Source of the DNA: Vallitalea maricola
GTDB lineage: Bacteria; Bacillota; Clostridia; Lachnospirales; Vallitaleaceae
Assembly (NCBI RefSeq): GCF_036985595.1
Contig: NZ_BTPU01000020.1
Location: 62,001 to 126,000 of the forward strand
DNA: 64,000 nucleotides
Direction of reading: 5' to 3'
In this document: positions 26,717-35,713 of the stretch, one piece after another
How the letters are laid out: each line of letters opens with the position of its first letter
How positions within the stretch are numbered: the first letter of the stretch is position 1
Translations under genes and position numbers: made by a program
The notes under the pieces: model-generated
Seen by the model: the letters and a program-made list of their open reading frames with translations, nothing else
What the model was told of the DNA's origin: nothing
The model's database searches: none

Positions 26717-27400
26717 TTGCTTGAATCTTTAATAATTGTACTACGGACAGTTTTGGCACTCATTTTTCTTTTTATATCTACAAAAATACTAACTAAAAGA
26801 AGTTTGTCTAAGTTAACTTATTTTGATTATCTTGCTATTGTCACCTTGGGAACTGTAGCGGGTAATCTAGCATTTAATGTGAAAATCAAGATGATTGATT
26901 TTATTATTTCTATGACTGTAATCACATTAATTATTTATTTAATATCTTGCCTTTCTTTAAAATCTAGATTGTTACGTAAGTATTTGGCTGGAGAATCAAC
27001 AACTTTGATTAAGAATGGTAAGATTTTAGAAAATAATATGACTAAGTTGAAATACTCCTATGATTATCTAATTCAACAACTTCGTCAGGAAGAAGTTTTT
27101 GATATTAGTCATGTTGAATTTGCTATATTTGAACCTAATGGAGAATTAAGTATTCAGTTAAAATCTCAAAACCGTCCATTGACTCCACAAGATCTAAATA
27201 TACAGACTAATTATGAAGGACTTGCTACGGAGATAATCCTAGAGGGAAAATTAATAGAAAAAAATCTTAAGTTAAACAACTTAACCAAAGAATGGATTAA
27301 TGATGAACTAAAGAAAAGAGGAATTGAAGATATAAAAGAAGTGGCTTTTGCAGCATTATCTACAAATGGGAACTTATATATTGACCTTTATCAGGATTAA
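26717..27400 (+). CDS. DUF421 (YetF/YcaP-type) membrane protein
   Basis: The frame starts at TTG with GCGGGG about 8 bp upstream and encodes 227 residues. Three transmembrane helices cover residues about 4-22, 35-53 and 59-79, with the family signature SKLTYFDYLAIVTLGTVAGN. The cytoplasmic part (LIKNGKILENNMTKLKYSYD, LIQQLRQEEVFDISHVEFAI) is the YetF-like beta domain, duplicated. B. subtilis homologues are linked to sporulation and spore membranes. The function is otherwise unknown. Confidence 0.88.
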   Translation: MLESLIIVLRTVLALIFLFISTKILTKRSLSKLTYFDYLAIVTLGTVAGNLAFNVKIKMIDFIISMTVITLIIYLISCLSLKSRLLRKYLAGESTTLIKNGKILENNMTKLKYSYDYLIQQLRQEEVFDISHVEFAIFEPNGELSIQLKSQNRPLTPQDLNIQTNYEGLATEIILEGKLIEKNLKLNNLTKEWINDELKKRGIEDIKEVAFAALSTNGNLYIDLYQD

Positions 27401-27460
27401 TTTGATTTATGTCAATTTATTAATTATGAGGCTTACATTTACTTACTTTTCTTTAAGATT

Positions 27461-27493
27461 AAAACAGGCTTACTTAAAAGACTGTTTTTTTTT
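27461..27493 (+). terminator. Intrinsic terminator after the DUF421 gene
   Basis: AAAACAG (27461-27467) pairs with CTGTTTT (27482-27488), and the T run continues to 27493. The loop is about 14 nt. Confidence 0.7.
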
Positions 27494-27562
27494 ACCCATC
27501 AATACTCCAGATAATCCATCTCCTATAACAATTACTTCACAGTATTTAATTACTTGAATCAT
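27470..27562 (-). CDS. Possible 30-residue minus-strand ORF or gene remnant
   Basis: On the minus strand an ATG at 27562 lies 9 bp after TAGGAGG, a near-perfect ribosome binding site. It encodes 30 residues including EVIVIGDGLSGVLMGKKK, which looks like the glycine-rich nucleotide-binding start of a larger dehydrogenase-type protein. Its 3' part overlaps the DUF421 terminator. It may be a remnant of a deleted gene or a real small protein. Confidence 0.3.
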   Translation of the reverse strand: MIQVIKYCEVIVIGDGLSGVLMGKKKQSFK

Positions 27563-27788
27563 AAGATTTGCCTCCTAGCTTAATGTAATAGGTAACTGTA
27601 GATTTATATATATCGTAATACCACAATAAGTAAAAATCCTTAAAGAATAAGTAAAGAATCTTAAAAAAAATGCATGGTTTAAAAAAGTGATACAAGTTAT
27701 AATAAAGTTAGATTAATGGATGCATCATTATACTGGTTTAAAGACTTTGTTGGAGTATCTCCATCTATCTATAGAAAGGGAATTGATC

Positions 27789-29567
27789 ATGAATCCATTT
27801 AAGAGAAGTATTTCATTACAAAAGAAATTAATGTTAACAATTTTCCTTGTTGCTTTTATCCCAATGGTGATTTTACCACTTATTGGCTATTTTTATACAA
27901 GTAACCTTCTCAAAGATAAACTTGAAGTTTTAACGAATCAAAATGTTGAAGAAATTGAAAATGGTATTAACCATGTTATTGATGATATTATTATTGCTTC
28001 TAATGTAATTGTTTTAGATAAAGAAATACAAAAAAATTTACATAACAAAATGGATAGTATAACGAAAGAAATACAGCAAAAAAAAGTCATTGAAAGTAAA
28101 TTAGAAAACATGGAAGCCAGTAATTTGTTTCCTTATAATGTAGAATCTATTCTATTAGATTTCAATGGAAATTACTATCATACGGGAATAGAAAGATATT
28201 ATGATTATAATCAAATTGTCAAAGAAGACTGGTTTATCGATACTGTTAATAAAAATGGCTTTTTCTTATGGGATGCACCTACCACAAAAATATTACAATT
28301 TCAAGGTGGAATTACCCTGGTAAGGCTGCTAAAGGAAGATTATTATGAAGCAACCGGAGTGTTGGCTATACATCTTTATCCAGAAAAAAAAGTAAAAAAA
28401 TTATTGGTTAGGGAAGAAGATTATGGAGGCACTGAGAGGTATTTATTAAATAGTTCAGGGGAGATAATATTAGATTCTATTAATCATATGAAAGAACCCA
28501 AATATATTAATCAACTTGCTCACATCATCAGTGAAGAAGGTGTAGTACATATTGGAGGAGAATCAGTTTTCGTATCTATTAGAGAAATTGAAAAAACCAA
28601 CTGGACTTTAGTTCAGATCATACCCTATAATTCAGTTATGCAGGAGGTAAAGCATTATAGAAATTTTACAATCTTTTTAAATTGTGTCTTTATTGGACTT
28701 ATGTTATTTAGCGCTTATGTTGCTTCAAGACAAGTTACAAAGGCCATTAAAAAATTAAATCAGACAGTGAATCAAGTGACTAAAGGTGATTTAACGGTTA
28801 AATCAAATATTACTGGTAGTATAGAAGTCAATCAGTTAAGTGAAAGTTTTAATTATATGGTAGATGAAATTAATGGCTTGATTGAAAATGTCAAATTGGA
28901 AATAGAACAAAAACAAAAATTTAAATTAGAAGCTCTCCAAGCACAGATTAATCCTCATTTTTTATTAAATACGTTAAATGGAATTAAATGGCTGTGTGTT
29001 ATTGAAAATGCAAAAACAGCAGAAAAAATGCTTGTTTCTTTAGGTTATCTTTTAGAAAATACTCTTGAAAAGTATGATGATTTCATATCTCTTGAGGATG
29101 AAATTAAGTGTTTAGAAAGCTATGTTAAACTCCAAAAAATGCGATATGGTAAACGATTTCGTATAGAATATAATATTCATGAACAAGTAAGAACTATAAA
29201 AATCCCTGTATTGCTATTACAACCTATATTAGAAAATAGCATATTACATGCATTTGATAAACCCTTCGAAGGTGAAGGGTTAATTACTGTACAAGCATCT
29301 CCAAAAGCAGGATTTGTAGAAATTATTATATTAGATAATGGTGTAGGAATGAATCAAGAGAAGGTTCAAAAGTTAATGGAAGGTATTAGAAAAAATGAAA
29401 AGTATTCAGGTATGGGAGTTAAAAATGTAAAAGAACGTGTAAAGCTTTATTATGAAAGTCCATGTGGCCTATGGATAGAAAGTGAAGAAGGTGTTGGAAC
29501 AAAAACTACAATAATCATTAAAGATTTATTAGATGGAGATGAAGATGATGAAAGTATTAATAGTTGA
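27789..29567 (+). CDS. YesM-type sensor histidine kinase
   Basis: The start was set at MNPFKRSISLQ (592 residues), 8 bp after AAAGGGA. Layout: TM1 (residues about 16-38), an extracellular dCache-like sensor domain, TM2 (about 295-318), HAMP (TKAIKKLNQTVNQVTKGDLT), a His_kinase dimerisation segment with LEALQAQINPHFLLNTLNGI (phosphoacceptor His) and an HATPase with LQPILENSILHAF (N box) and ILDNGVGM (G box). YesM/LytS-type kinases sense extracellular carbohydrates. The stop overlaps the response regulator start, and the sugar transporter genes follow. Confidence 0.95.
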   Translation: MNPFKRSISLQKKLMLTIFLVAFIPMVILPLIGYFYTSNLLKDKLEVLTNQNVEEIENGINHVIDDIIIASNVIVLDKEIQKNLHNKMDSITKEIQQKKVIESKLENMEASNLFPYNVESILLDFNGNYYHTGIERYYDYNQIVKEDWFIDTVNKNGFFLWDAPTTKILQFQGGITLVRLLKEDYYEATGVLAIHLYPEKKVKKLLVREEDYGGTERYLLNSSGEIILDSINHMKEPKYINQLAHIISEEGVVHIGGESVFVSIREIEKTNWTLVQIIPYNSVMQEVKHYRNFTIFLNCVFIGLMLFSAYVASRQVTKAIKKLNQTVNQVTKGDLTVKSNITGSIEVNQLSESFNYMVDEINGLIENVKLEIEQKQKFKLEALQAQINPHFLLNTLNGIKWLCVIENAKTAEKMLVSLGYLLENTLEKYDDFISLEDEIKCLESYVKLQKMRYGKRFRIEYNIHEQVRTIKIPVLLLQPILENSILHAFDKPFEGEGLITVQASPKAGFVEIIILDNGVGMNQEKVQKLMEGIRKNEKYSGMGVKNVKERVKLYYESPCGLWIESEEGVGTKTTIIIKDLLDGDEDDESINS

Positions 29568-30597
29568 TGATGAAATACTAGTTAGAAAAGGTATAGCCAT
29601 GGGAATTGAATGGGAGGCTCTGGGTTTTAATGAAGTATATGAGGCTAGTAATGGCGTTGAAGCCTTAGAGATTGTTCATCAAGTTCACCCAAATCTTATT
29701 TTTACTGATATTAAAATGCCTAAAATGGATGGGTTGGTACTCATTGATGAGATTAAGAAGGTATATCCAGACATTGTAATACTGGTACTAAGTTGTATTA
29801 ATGATAGTGATTATGTAAGAAAGGCTTTAAAATTTAATCGTGCCATTGATTATATTCCTAAGCTTTCTATGGGTACTGATGAATTAAAAGAGATAGTTAT
29901 TAAGGCAAAAAGCTATATTAAGATCAATAATGAACCTACTTCAAAATATATCCCAATATTTAGTGGTGATCGGATACATTCCCTAAGAGAAGCTATTAAG
30001 CATAGAAATGGAGAAGAGGTAAAAAAAATTCTTAAGAACTGTTTTTATGAAGCTAAATCCTATTATAATGTAGTAGAAACCTTTATAGAATGGCATGATA
30101 TCTTTAGTGTATTTAGTACTGTTATGAAAGAAGCAGGTGGTAATGTTCATAATATAAAAATTGCAGATGTTGAAGCATATGAGTATTTACGTAGAGCGAA
30201 TAATCTTGATGAACTAGAAGAACGCTTTAATAAGTTTGCCCTGACATATCTAGAAAGTCTAATAGAACTTGAAGGAGCAGGACTTAGTAAAGAAATCAAA
30301 AATGCAATAACATATATTCGAAATAGATATGCACTGAATTTAAGATTACAAGATGTTGCCATGGAGATTGGCTTAAACGATACTTATCTTTCTAGAATCT
30401 TTAAGAAACAATTAGGAATGAATTTTAGTGATTATCTGAATAAAGTTCGGTTGGAAAATGCAAAGGAACTCCTAAATACAAAGAAATTACCTATCTATGA
30501 GATAGCTGAAAAAGTCGGGTATAATAGTGAAAGCTACTTTAGCAGGATTTTTAAGCAGTACTATGGAATTACGCCAAAGCAATATCAAATGAAATAA
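29548..30597 (+). CDS. YesN-type response regulator with AraC DNA-binding domain
   Basis: The start is at MKVLIVDDE, 9 bp after GGAG inside the kinase gene, overlapping that gene by 20 bp. The receiver domain has the acidic pocket VDDE, phosphoacceptor FTDIKMPKMDG and VLSC in place of the switch Thr region. The C-terminus has two AraC-type HTH motifs (LRLQDVAMEIGLNDTYLSRI and LPIYEIAEKVGYNSESYFSR). It is partnered with the YesM kinase and is expected to activate the CUT1 transporter genes immediately downstream. Confidence 0.95.
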   Translation: MKVLIVDDEILVRKGIAMGIEWEALGFNEVYEASNGVEALEIVHQVHPNLIFTDIKMPKMDGLVLIDEIKKVYPDIVILVLSCINDSDYVRKALKFNRAIDYIPKLSMGTDELKEIVIKAKSYIKINNEPTSKYIPIFSGDRIHSLREAIKHRNGEEVKKILKNCFYEAKSYYNVVETFIEWHDIFSVFSTVMKEAGGNVHNIKIADVEAYEYLRRANNLDELEERFNKFALTYLESLIELEGAGLSKEIKNAITYIRNRYALNLRLQDVAMEIGLNDTYLSRIFKKQLGMNFSDYLNKVRLENAKELLNTKKLPIYEIAEKVGYNSESYFSRIFKQYYGITPKQYQMK

Positions 30598-30751
30598 TAG
30601 TACATTTTCAACTTTTTGATGCACTATTTTTACTTTTTTAGTTTTCAAAATTAAATCAGAGGAAAAGAATGAAAAAACAAGTAAATACAGTTCATTCAAA
30701 GCTTAAGATTAATCTTTTATACTTAACTTATATTTTAGAGGAGGTAGGAAC

Positions 30752-32137
30752 ATGAAAAAAATATTTTCTATAGTACTTTTAGTATCATTAGTGCTTTCAA
30801 TAGTAGGATGTGGAAATCAAAAGGGAGATATCAAAACAACAAATAGTAATGGACAAAGTGAAACAGGTACATCAAGCTCGTCAATGAGTAACAGTGAAGT
30901 TTCCGATGAGATAATTAACTTAGTAGTATGGGGTGGAGTACCAGCTGAATCAGGACCTCAAGCATTAGTTAATGCATGGAATACTGAACATCCAAATATA
31001 CAAGTAGAATATGTACGCTTTGTTAATGATGACACGGGAAATACAAAGTTAGATACAGCAATACTTTCAGGGGAACAAATTGATGTATTCTTCACTTATA
31101 GTATTGATACATTAAAGAAACGTGTTGAAGGTGGTATGGTTGAATCATTAGAATTGTATGAAGCTGAAGAGTTTATTAAAGAAAATATAATTGGTGGTGA
31201 TGATGGTCAAGTAAAAATTAATAGTGAATTATATGGCTTGTCAACAGCTAAGGAATCAATAGGATTTATGATTAACTCAACCATGCTTGAAAGTCAAGGG
31301 GTTACCATTCCAGATAATTGGAGTGTTGATGAGTTTATGGAAGTTGCTAAACAATTGACTCATGAAAAAGATGGTCATAAAGTTTATGGAACTCATGGTT
31401 ACTATGCAGGATTACCCCTTGCTATTTCATCCACGGTATTAGGCGGAGATCAGTATTATAGTGAGGATGGCAAAGCTAGTAATTTTGATGCACCTGAATT
31501 TGAAGTGAATGCTAGGGTAAAAGAATTAATGGATGATGGTTATGCAATGCCTTATGATGAAGTTTTCTCTAGAAAGCTTGAGGCTTATTGCCATTCAGCA
31601 TTTTTAAATGAAGAAGTAGCAATGATGCCATTTTCTGGTTGGATGCTTCGTTATGTAAAAGACCTAGAAAACTATCCACATGACTTCATAACGACATTTG
31701 CACCATATCCAACTAGCGAAAAGGGTGTGCCTAATAATTATCAAGCAACTCTTAATAATCATATAAGTATTAGTAGTAATTCCAAATATAAAGAAGAAGC
31801 TTGGGAATTTATTAAATTCTGGATTACTGATGGAACAAAATTTATGCTTTCAGCTGGAAAAATTCCTGTGTGGAACCAAGTGAGCGATGAAGAAGTAATC
31901 GCTGGAATCGTAGGAAAAGACGGAGAAAAACTATTTGATATAGAAGGTTTTAAGAGAGTTATGTTAAATCCTCATTTGCAATATATTGTAGATACATACA
32001 CAACTGCTTATCCACAAATTATGCAAATATACAAAGAAGAAAGTGAGATGTTTTTCTTAGGAGAAAGCTCTAAAGAAGATTACTTATATAATATAAAAAG
32101 AAGAGCAGACGAAGCTATAGAAGCCGAATTACAATAA
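30752..32137 (+). CDS. Sugar ABC transporter substrate-binding lipoprotein (CUT1)
   Basis: The 461-residue protein has a lipoprotein signal (VLSIVGCGN, Cys20) and a Ser/Thr/Asn-rich linker, then an extracellular solute-binding protein family 1 fold (LVVWGGVPAESGPQALVNAW, QIDVFFTYSIDTL, TAKESIGFMINSTML, AWEFIKFWITDGTKFML). It presents a carbohydrate to the two permeases that follow. AGGAGG precedes the start. A hairpin just after the stop may keep its mRNA more abundant than the permease part. The exact sugar cannot be read from sequence. Confidence 0.95.
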   Translation: MKKIFSIVLLVSLVLSIVGCGNQKGDIKTTNSNGQSETGTSSSSMSNSEVSDEIINLVVWGGVPAESGPQALVNAWNTEHPNIQVEYVRFVNDDTGNTKLDTAILSGEQIDVFFTYSIDTLKKRVEGGMVESLELYEAEEFIKENIIGGDDGQVKINSELYGLSTAKESIGFMINSTMLESQGVTIPDNWSVDEFMEVAKQLTHEKDGHKVYGTHGYYAGLPLAISSTVLGGDQYYSEDGKASNFDAPEFEVNARVKELMDDGYAMPYDEVFSRKLEAYCHSAFLNEEVAMMPFSGWMLRYVKDLENYPHDFITTFAPYPTSEKGVPNNYQATLNNHISISSNSKYKEEAWEFIKFWITDGTKFMLSAGKIPVWNQVSDEEVIAGIVGKDGEKLFDIEGFKRVMLNPHLQYIVDTYTTAYPQIMQIYKEESEMFFLGESSKEDYLYNIKRRADEAIEAELQ

Positions 32138-32140
32138 TGA

Positions 32141-32168
32141 AAGGTTGGCTTTTAGCCAACCTTCTTTT
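32141..32168 (+). terminator. Attenuating or stabilising hairpin inside the transporter operon
   Basis: AAGGTTGGCT (32141-32150) and AGCCAACCTT (32154-32163) form a perfect 10-bp stem with a 3-nt loop, followed by CTTTT. It begins 4 bp after the binding-protein stop. Partial termination here would give the usual excess of binding protein over permease. Confidence 0.85.
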
Positions 32169-32183
32169 AAAGGATGTGACTAT

Positions 32184-33065
32184 ATGAAAAAAAGAAGAAA
32201 TTGGACTGCTATTTTATTTATTGCTCCAAATTATATTGGATTTATTATATTTATCTTATTACCTGTAGTATTTTCTTTTTTTGTTTCCTTTACAGATTTT
32301 AATATCTTTAAGGGAATAAAGGGTATGCAGTTTATTGGTTTTGAAAATTTCTTAAATATGTTAAAAGATCCATGGTTTAAAGCGGCCTTAATCAATAACT
32401 TAAAGTATACATTGATTACAATACCTTGTTTAATTGTAATATCCATGGTTTTAGCTACAATTTTAAATGATAAAGTCTATGGGAAAAATATTATGAGAGC
32501 TCTTGTATTTATACCTTATATAGCTAGCGTTGTAGCAGTTAGTGCTGTTTGGTCTATGCTGTATAATCCTTCTCAAGGGATTATTAATCAGTTGTTAATG
32601 GCAATAGGAATTAGTAACCCCCCAGCTTGGTTAGGAAGTACTCACTGGGCATTACCCGCATTAATGATTGTTGGTATATGGATGGGATTGGGCTACAATA
32701 CCATTGTCTATATGGCTGGTCTTCAATCCATTGATAAGACTCTATATGAGTCAGCACAAATTGATGGGGCAAATAGTTTTCAATCTTTTTTCCATGTAAC
32801 AGTTCCAATGCTTAGCAGCACTTCTTTTTTCTTATTTGTAACGAATATTATTGCATCTTTTCAAGTATTTGGAACAGTCAATATTATGACAGATGGTGGT
32901 CCAGGAACATCAACAACAGTGTTGGCTCAATATATTTATATTTCCGGCTTTAGATATCATAAGATGGGTTATGCAGCAGCAATTGCTTGGATTCTATTAT
33001 TATTCATTTTTGCAGTTACGTTATTTCAATGGAAACTACAAAAGAGATTTGAAAATTCAATGTAA
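32184..33065 (+). CDS. Sugar ABC transporter permease (MalF/LacF-type)
   Basis: The start was taken at MKKRRNWTAI (293 residues), with AAAGGA about 8 bp upstream; the longer frame would run into the hairpin. Six transmembrane helices are visible. The EAA loop, YESAQIDGANSFQSFFHVTVPML, marks the contact with the ATPase. Together with the next gene it forms the membrane channel of the CUT1 importer. No ATPase gene lies in the operon, so a shared MsmX-type ATPase is inferred. Confidence 0.95.
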   Translation: MKKRRNWTAILFIAPNYIGFIIFILLPVVFSFFVSFTDFNIFKGIKGMQFIGFENFLNMLKDPWFKAALINNLKYTLITIPCLIVISMVLATILNDKVYGKNIMRALVFIPYIASVVAVSAVWSMLYNPSQGIINQLLMAIGISNPPAWLGSTHWALPALMIVGIWMGLGYNTIVYMAGLQSIDKTLYESAQIDGANSFQSFFHVTVPMLSSTSFFLFVTNIIASFQVFGTVNIMTDGGPGTSTTVLAQYIYISGFRYHKMGYAAAIAWILLLFIFAVTLFQWKLQKRFENSM

Positions 33066-33078
33066 AAGGAGGTAAATG

Positions 33079-33978
33079 ATGGAAGAGCAAAATACTGTAA
33101 AAAGCTATAAACTAACAAATATAGATGAAATTATTAAACACATTAAACAAAAATTTAATATTCAAAAAGTATTGATAACTTTTATTATCGGCTGTATTAC
33201 AATGTTGATCATTTATCCTTTTCTTTGGATGATTGTATCTTCTTTTAAACCACTTGGCGAGATTTATCAATTTCCGCCTAAATTTTTTACTAAGTCCATG
33301 TCTTTAAAAAATTATAAAGAAGTATTATTCAATCAAAATCCTTCATTTTTACTCTATTTCAAGAATACAGTAATAACAACTGTAGTATCTGTATTTGGTA
33401 CAGTTATAACTGCTTCTATGGCTGGATATGCCTTTGCAAAAATGAAATTTAAGTATAGAGATAAATTATTTATGCTATATTTAATTACAATGATGGTTCC
33501 TTTTCAAGTGTTAATGGTACCTCAATTTATTCTATTTAAATATATGGGTATATTTAATACTTTATGGGCTCTAATTTTACCGAGATTGTTTTCTCCTCTA
33601 AGTACATTTCTTATGAGACAATTTTTTGTAGATATCCCTAATAGTATTATTGAAGCTGGAAGAATAGATGGAGCCAGTGAATTTCGAATATTCCACAAGT
33701 TAGTTTTTCCATTAGCAAAGCCAGCTTTGGCAACAGTTGTTATATTAAATTTTGTGTGGAGATGGAATGACTATGAAGGACCACTCATTTTCTTAACAGA
33801 TAAAAAATACTATACATTAACTGTAGGTCTTACAAACTTTATTGACGAAGCAGGGGTTGCACAAGATCATTTGATTATGGCAGGTGCTGTAGTAGCTTTA
33901 ATTCCTATGTTAGTAATATTCTTAATAGGACAAAAATATATGATACAAGGATTAACTGCAGGAAGTGTAAAAGGTTAG
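33079..33978 (+). CDS. Sugar ABC transporter permease (MalG/LacG-type)
   Basis: The second of two adjacent ATG codons is preferred because AGGAGG is 6 bp from it and only 3 bp from the first; the product is 299 residues. Six transmembrane helices are present, with the EAA motif IEAGRIDGASEFRIFHKLVFPLAKPAL. It begins 13 bp after the first permease stop, so translation is probably coupled. It pairs with the MalF-like subunit. Confidence 0.95.
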   Translation: MEEQNTVKSYKLTNIDEIIKHIKQKFNIQKVLITFIIGCITMLIIYPFLWMIVSSFKPLGEIYQFPPKFFTKSMSLKNYKEVLFNQNPSFLLYFKNTVITTVVSVFGTVITASMAGYAFAKMKFKYRDKLFMLYLITMMVPFQVLMVPQFILFKYMGIFNTLWALILPRLFSPLSTFLMRQFFVDIPNSIIEAGRIDGASEFRIFHKLVFPLAKPALATVVILNFVWRWNDYEGPLIFLTDKKYYTLTVGLTNFIDEAGVAQDHLIMAGAVVALIPMLVIFLIGQKYMIQGLTAGSVKG

Positions 33979-34033
33979 GTTAAACAATAGCATTTGATTG
34001 TAAAAATAATGAAATAGAAAGGAAGTTGGAATA

Positions 34034-35386
34034 ATGGAAATCATTCAATATAAACAGGAAATACCTATTACTGATGAAGTAGATATAATTGTTTTAGGAG
34101 CAGGACCTGCTGGGTTTGGTGCAGCCTATAGTGCGGCAAAGCAAGGGAAAAAAGTTATGTTAGTCGAACAATCAGGTATGGTAGGAGGCGTAGCAACATC
34201 AGGATTAATGAGTCATTGGACTGGTAATACAAAGGGGGGCCTTTATGAAGAATTAATTGAAAGAGCTTATTCTTTTGAACGAGAAATAAATAAATCGATT
34301 ATTAAAGAGGACATGATTAAGGTAAGGGCAGAAAAGAGTTCCCTTTGTCCACAACAAATTATTAACCCTGAAACGTTAAAGGTTGTCTTACTTCGTATGC
34401 TTGAAGAAGTAGGGGTTATCTTAAGATTATATACTTTCGCTATGGATGTACATTTAAATGAACAAAAGGATAGAATTCAGGGAGTACTGTTAACCAGTAA
34501 ATCAGGAATAGAAATGATAAAAGCAACAATAGTTATAGATGCAACTGGAGATGGAGATATTGCTTATAAAGCTGGAGTTCCTTTTACTAAAGGGAGAGAG
34601 AAAGATGGTAGGATGCAGCCTGTAACGATTATGTTTAAGATGGCTGGAGTTGATATGTCTAAGGTTAAATATGTTTATGGATTTGAAGAGAGCTATGAAA
34701 TTGAAGCTGGAGACTTACAAACTATAGCAAAACAAGTATTAAAAGCCCCTGCTGGACATGTGTTGATCTACCCATCCACTTTGCCCGATGTAGTTACGAT
34801 TAATATGACCAATTGTATTGATATTGATGGTACAGATGCCAAAGACTTAACCAAAGGAGAGAGAGTATGTAGGTATCAAATTCAAGATATTACACATTTT
34901 CTAAGAGACTATGTGCCAGGATTTAAGAATGCTTATGTGATGGATAGTGCATCAATACTTGGTGTTAGAGAGACGAGACATTTTAAAGGAATATCAATGA
35001 TGACAGAAGAAATTATTCTTGAGGCGAAAAAATTGGAGGATTGGCTTGTTAAAGATGCACATTTCAATTTTGACATTCATAATTTAACTGGGGCTGGTTT
35101 AGATAAAGATGGAGTACAACAAGAGTTTTCTCAATCTAAAGGGTATTGTATTCCATATGGTTGCTTTGTTGTGGAGAAAATTAATAATCTATTATTAGCA
35201 GGTCGAATGATTTCAGGTACTCATAAGGCTCACTCTAATTATAGGGTTATGCCAATCTGTGTGAATATGGGTGAAGGAGTTGGGGTGGCAGCCAGCTTAG
35301 CAATAGATGTTAACAGTTCAGTGAAAGATGTTAATATTAAAGAGATCCAAAAGATATTAATGAACACTGAGCCCAATTTCATGTAG
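34034..35386 (+). CDS. FAD-dependent oxidoreductase
   Basis: This 450-residue protein opens with a dinucleotide-binding motif (DIIVLGAGPAGFGAAYSAAK) and has the FAD_oxidored-type pattern: VVGGVA-like loop MVGGVATSGLMSHW, IDATGDGDIAYKAGVPFTKG, GVRETRHF and a C-terminal NNLLLAGRMISGTHKAHSNY region. Members are often encoded with carbohydrate or polyol uptake systems. The transporter upstream makes oxidation of an imported sugar-like compound plausible. It closes the operon at a terminator. Confidence 0.9.
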   Translation: MEIIQYKQEIPITDEVDIIVLGAGPAGFGAAYSAAKQGKKVMLVEQSGMVGGVATSGLMSHWTGNTKGGLYEELIERAYSFEREINKSIIKEDMIKVRAEKSSLCPQQIINPETLKVVLLRMLEEVGVILRLYTFAMDVHLNEQKDRIQGVLLTSKSGIEMIKATIVIDATGDGDIAYKAGVPFTKGREKDGRMQPVTIMFKMAGVDMSKVKYVYGFEESYEIEAGDLQTIAKQVLKAPAGHVLIYPSTLPDVVTINMTNCIDIDGTDAKDLTKGERVCRYQIQDITHFLRDYVPGFKNAYVMDSASILGVRETRHFKGISMMTEEIILEAKKLEDWLVKDAHFNFDIHNLTGAGLDKDGVQQEFSQSKGYCIPYGCFVVEKINNLLLAGRMISGTHKAHSNYRVMPICVNMGEGVGVAASLAIDVNSSVKDVNIKEIQKILMNTEPNFM

Positions 35387-35455
35387 GAAATTTATACTGG
35401 ATAGAAAAGATGTAGTGTACAAAATTAAGTATAAGTAACAATGATTATTAAATGG

Positions 35456-35491
35456 AAGGATAACCATAATTCTAATGGTTATCCTTTTTTT
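35456..35491 (+). terminator. Intrinsic terminator of the sugar operon
   Basis: A perfect 12-bp stem (35456-35467 with 35475-35486) and seven-base loop are followed by a T run. It lies 70 bp past the oxidoreductase stop. Confidence 0.93.
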
Positions 35492-35625
35492 GACTAAAAG
35501 GATTGATCTATTAGTAAGCTTTTAATAAATAATTTTATTATAAAATGCAAATAATGGATAAAATTTACAAAGAAACTTAATGCAAATAATTTAATTGTGC
35601 AAAATACTGAAATAAGTTAATGGGC

Positions 35626-35700
35626 TTGCAAAAGTGACAACTTATGTGTATAATAAGAAATGTCAGTAGAAACAACTTATAAAAAAATACAAATTGTCAC
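35626..35700 (+). promoter_or_regulatory. opuA promoter with BusR-like operator
   Basis: TTGCAA (35626-35631) and TATAAT (35649-35654) are 17 bp apart. AAAGTGACA (35631-35639) overlaps the -35 end and spacer, and an inverted partial partner TGTCA lies at 35661-35665, 21 bp away near the transcription start. A third half-site TGTCAC is at 35695-35700, just before the ribosome binding site. Long-spaced inverted GTGACA/TGTCAC elements are the known type of BusR operator in streptococci and lactococci, and a BusR-like gene lies in the same cluster. Confidence 0.75.
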
Positions 35701-35713
35701 ATAGGAGGATTAT

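Noticed and set aside
27348..27557. Plus-strand frame after the DUF421 gene
   Set aside because: It overlaps the DUF421 3' end and the terminator and has no ribosome site or recognisable product.
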